DNA of 7,072 nucleotides from Chloroflexota bacterium (GTDB lineage Archaea > Iainarchaeota > Iainarchaeia > Iainarchaeales > GCA-2688035): positions 1 to 7,072 of the forward strand of contig DAOWAC010000053.1 in the NCBI GenBank assembly GCA_030634785.1. The letters are read 5' to 3'. The translations under genes and the position numbers were made by a program. Positions 5,055-7,072 of the stretch are shown here, one piece after another. Below the pieces are notes generated by a model that ran no database searches, was not told where the DNA came from, and saw only the letters and a program-made list of their open reading frames with translations. Every line of letters starts with the position of its first letter. The stretch's first letter is position 1.

Positions 5055-7072
5055 ATTCTGAATTTTTTTTTCTTTTTTTTCCCAAACATTCCTGCAAGTT
5101 TTTGCATATCAATTCCACCGTCTTTTTTTTGCAGAGATTTTTCGTCAATATTTTTGAATCTTTTAAACATTCCGGCCATTTGCTTATAGCTTTTGATTAA
5201 CTCTCGCACGTCTGCTTCTTTTTTTCCGCTTCCTTTTGCAATTCTTAAAATTCTGTTCCTGTTTAAGACATCTGGTTGTCTCTTTTCCTGAATAGTCATT
5301 GAATCCATGATTACCTTAAAGCCGTCTAATTTTTCTTCGGTCATGTCAATCATTTCTTTTGGAACCTGCATTTTTAATCCAAGCATTTCAGAAACCTTTG
5401 ACAAAGAACCCATTTTTTTGGTTGCCTTTAGTTGTTTGTAGAATGTATCAAGATTGAATTCGCCCTGCATTAATTCTTCAGGGGTTAGGTCTCCGTCTTC
5501 CTGAACTTCTTTTGCTTTTTCAAGCAATGCCTGAAGGTCACCATAACCCATTATTCTGCTCAAATATCTTTCAGCGTCAAATTCCTGCAAGTCATCTAGT
5601 TTTTCTCCTGTTCCCAAAAAATAAACAGGTGCTTTGCTTACTGCGCATGCTGCAAGTGCTCCTCCGCCTTTTGCACTTCCGTCAATTCTTGTAATTATTA
5701 CCCCGTTTACTCCAACAGCTTCGTGGAATGCTTCTGCTTGTTTTTTTGCAAGCTGTCCAACGTCTGCTCCCAGCACTAACCATTTTTCTTCTGGTTTGAA
5801 TTCTTTGTTAATTCCTTTTATTTCTTTTACCAAATCAGGATCAAAACCGCTTCTTCCTGCAGAATCTGTAATAAGCAAATCAAAGCCCTTCATTTTTTTC
5901 AGGGCCTTTTCAACAAGTTTTGATGCATTTTTTTCTTTTTTGTCTCCAAAGAAAGGAATTTTTGTCTTTGAACAAAGTTGTTCAAGTTGTTCTGTTGCAG
6001 CAGGTCTGTAGGTGTCTGCTGCAATTACTCCTACTTTCATTCCTCTTTTGATATAATATTTTGCAAGCTTGGCTACAGTTGTTGTATTATGGACTATTAT
6101 TTCGTTTGCAACAAAGTTGTGGTAACCATCCACAGTTAAATCGTATACAAATTCAGTTTCCTTATCCAGTTCTATTCCGCTTATTTTTATCCAAATAATA
6201 TCTGATTCTGCCAGTGTTTCTAGTGTCTTGATTTTTGTTTCATCAAACGTTTTGTTTTTTTCCAGTAACATCAAACCGTTTTTTGTAGTATTTGTTGTCA
6301 AATCATTGCAATCAATTAGATTTAATTCCCTAAGTCTGTAAAGGCATGCATTTAGCCAGCCCTTGCTTTGGCCTGTATTCTTCAGCAATTCTGCAAAATG
6401 TGTACCTTGTTTTGCTTGTTGAAGAATCTGGTTGTTTAAGTTTTTTGTTTTTTTTACTGCCGAAAGAAATTTTCTTAAGCTATTTCGGCTTATCAATCCC
6501 TTTGTTTCATACTTGCCATAGGAATTCACTTGTTTTTGAATTTCTCCAATTGTTGCACCATAGTGCTCTCTTGTTTCAAGCAAAAGTTTTCCAACAGGCA
6601 GCATCTCGTGCTTGCCGAAAGATTGTTTTAATCCAATCTTTTTGAACAGAAGCATTCTTTCCCTTTTTTTCTTAACTTTTGATTCAATGTTTTTTGCAAA
6701 CAACTCGGCATCCTTTGATTTCAGAAAAATCCGAAAATATGGCTGGCCTTTTATTATTTTTTTTGAAAACGTGCTGTGGAAACCACAATCCAGCAATAGC
6801 AACCTCAGGTCTTTAGCAAATTTTCTGCTTGCTGTCACAAACTCAATACTTCTCTTTTTTTCTGCTGCATATCCATCGCAGTCAAAGTATGCCTGCAAAA
6901 AGGCCAATTTCTGTTTTTTGGAAGCAACCATTAGGATTTTTGGAATAACTATCTTGTCGCTCTTTTTCTTAATTGGGATTTCAAAAATTTTGTTTAGCAG
7001 TTTTACAAGATTTTTGGAAGCGATTTTGGCGTTCATAAGATTTTTGCATCTTTTGTCTCGTTTTATTTTTGC
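5048..7072 (-). CDS. srp54: SRP54 signal recognition particle GTPase, intein-containing, 5' end outside window
   Basis: GTPase subunit of the signal recognition particle, which binds SRP RNA and signal peptides and docks with FtsY at the membrane. The visible extein (6085-5048, 345 aa) begins with TTTVAKLAKYY, the end of the P-loop. G-domain motifs follow: DTYRPAATEQL (about 6016), DSAGR (5866-5852, usually DTAGR), GADVGQLAKKQA (about 5773-5738), and TRIDGSAKGGGAL (from 5692, usually TKxDG). The methionine-rich M domain includes MGSLSKVSEMLG (about 5413-5378). Its SRP RNA-binding helix region reads LNRNRILRIAKGSG (about 5266-5225). The tail is KKKKKKFRIR. Adding the missing roughly 105-110 aa would give the normal archaeal length of about 450. 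Bases 6086-7072 encode an in-frame intein. The frame has no stop up to the right edge, so the ATG at 7036 is internal and the true start is off the window. First gene of the visible cluster. Confidence 0.92.
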   Translation of the reverse strand, partial: AKIKRDKRCKNLMNAKIASKNLVKLLNKIFEIPIKKKSDKIVIPKILMVASKKQKLAFLQAYFDCDGYAAEKKRSIEFVTASRKFAKDLRLLLLDCGFHSTFSKKIIKGQPYFRIFLKSKDAELFAKNIESKVKKKRERMLLFKKIGLKQSFGKHEMLPVGKLLLETREHYGATIGEIQKQVNSYGKYETKGLISRNSLRKFLSAVKKTKNLNNQILQQAKQGTHFAELLKNTGQSKGWLNACLYRLRELNLIDCNDLTTNTTKNGLMLLEKNKTFDETKIKTLETLAESDIIWIKISGIELDKETEFVYDLTVDGYHNFVANEIIVHNTTTVAKLAKYYIKRGMKVGVIAADTYRPAATEQLEQLCSKTKIPFFGDKKEKNASKLVEKALKKMKGFDLLITDSAGRSGFDPDLVKEIKGINKEFKPEEKWLVLGADVGQLAKKQAEAFHEAVGVNGVIITRIDGSAKGGGALAACAVSKAPVYFLGTGEKLDDLQEFDAERYLSRIMGYGDLQALLEKAKEVQEDGDLTPEELMQGEFNLDTFYKQLKATKKMGSLSKVSEMLGLKMQVPKEMIDMTEEKLDGFKVIMDSMTIQEKRQPDVLNRNRILRIAKGSGKKEADVRELIKSYKQMAGMFKRFKNIDEKSLQKKDGGIDMQKLAGMFGKKKKKKFRIR
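6086..7072 (-). mobile_element. C-terminal portion of a LAGLIDADG intein inserted in the SRP54 P-loop
   Basis: At least 329 residues of a self-splicing protein insert with a homing endonuclease domain. A block D-like IVIPKILM lies near 6949. Block E (second LAGLIDADG) reads LAFLQAYFDCDG at 6907-6872, with both Asp retained. Block F is EFVYDLTVDGYHNFVAN (about 6151-6101), with its conserved His. Block G ends EIIVHN at 6086, with penultimate His and terminal Asn, followed by Thr as the +1 nucleophile. All visible splicing residues are intact, so splicing is expected. Between blocks E and F lies about 240 aa with two helix-turn-helix-like segments (about 6589-6458 and 6406-6311), probably DNA-recognition parts. 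Blocks A, B and the first LAGLIDADG motif lie beyond the window. The host residues on the left should be GSGK, which is inferred from the family and not seen. Confidence 0.9.

Noticed and set aside
5634..6011. Plus-strand 125-aa reading frame inside SRP54
   Set aside because: It is antisense to conserved GTPase motifs. The long open frame follows from the codon bias of the real gene.
5048..7036. SRP54 starting at the ATG at 7036, giving a 662-aa protein
   Set aside because: The frame stays open through 7072 and the first 317 residues are intein, not SRP54. The Met lies inside the intein, so the gene is 5'-truncated by the window edge.

Overview
This AT-rich window looks archaeal. It carries an archaeal-type SRP54 (signal recognition particle GTPase) interrupted by a large intein, an archaeal/prepilin-type GxGD aspartyl peptidase, TATA-like promoter elements, and a near-perfect AGGTGAT Shine-Dalgarno. 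Gene spacing is tight. The gene set fits an uncultivated euryarchaeal or DPANN-type genome, but no 16S or tRNA is present, so lineage placement is inference.

Layout from left to right. A class I SAM-dependent methyltransferase (18-791, +) runs convergently into an extended SDR/NAD-dependent epimerase-like gene (815-1708, -). That gene is divergent from a 12-TM major facilitator transporter (about 1780-3048, +). The short AT-rich gap between these two may hold a shared promoter, and the SDR mRNA would probably be leaderless. Downstream of the transporter lies a cytosine deaminase that closely resembles the fungal FCY1 type (3097-3537, +). Its 3' end has been copied by a 17-bp tandem repeat, so the GEL-stop ending is reiterated.

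The right half is one minus-strand cluster, read from the right edge: SRP54 (5048 to beyond 7072), a short Lys-rich protein of unknown function (4412-5041), and a type IV prepilin/pre-archaellin-like peptidase (3577-4395). Gaps are 6 and 16 nt, and the Shine-Dalgarno of the second gene overlaps the SRP54 stop. Together they suggest a protein-export module, with SRP targeting precursors to the membrane and the peptidase cleaving class III signal peptides. The basic protein is an unassigned candidate partner.

The most striking element is the intein in SRP54. It sits inside the GTP-binding P-loop, between the Lys and Thr of the GK-T motif. Its second LAGLIDADG motif, block F and C-terminal His-Asn are all visible. 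The reading frame stays open to the right edge, so the N-terminal part of the intein and the SRP54 N domain lie outside the window. The Met codon at 7036 is internal to the intein, not the true start.
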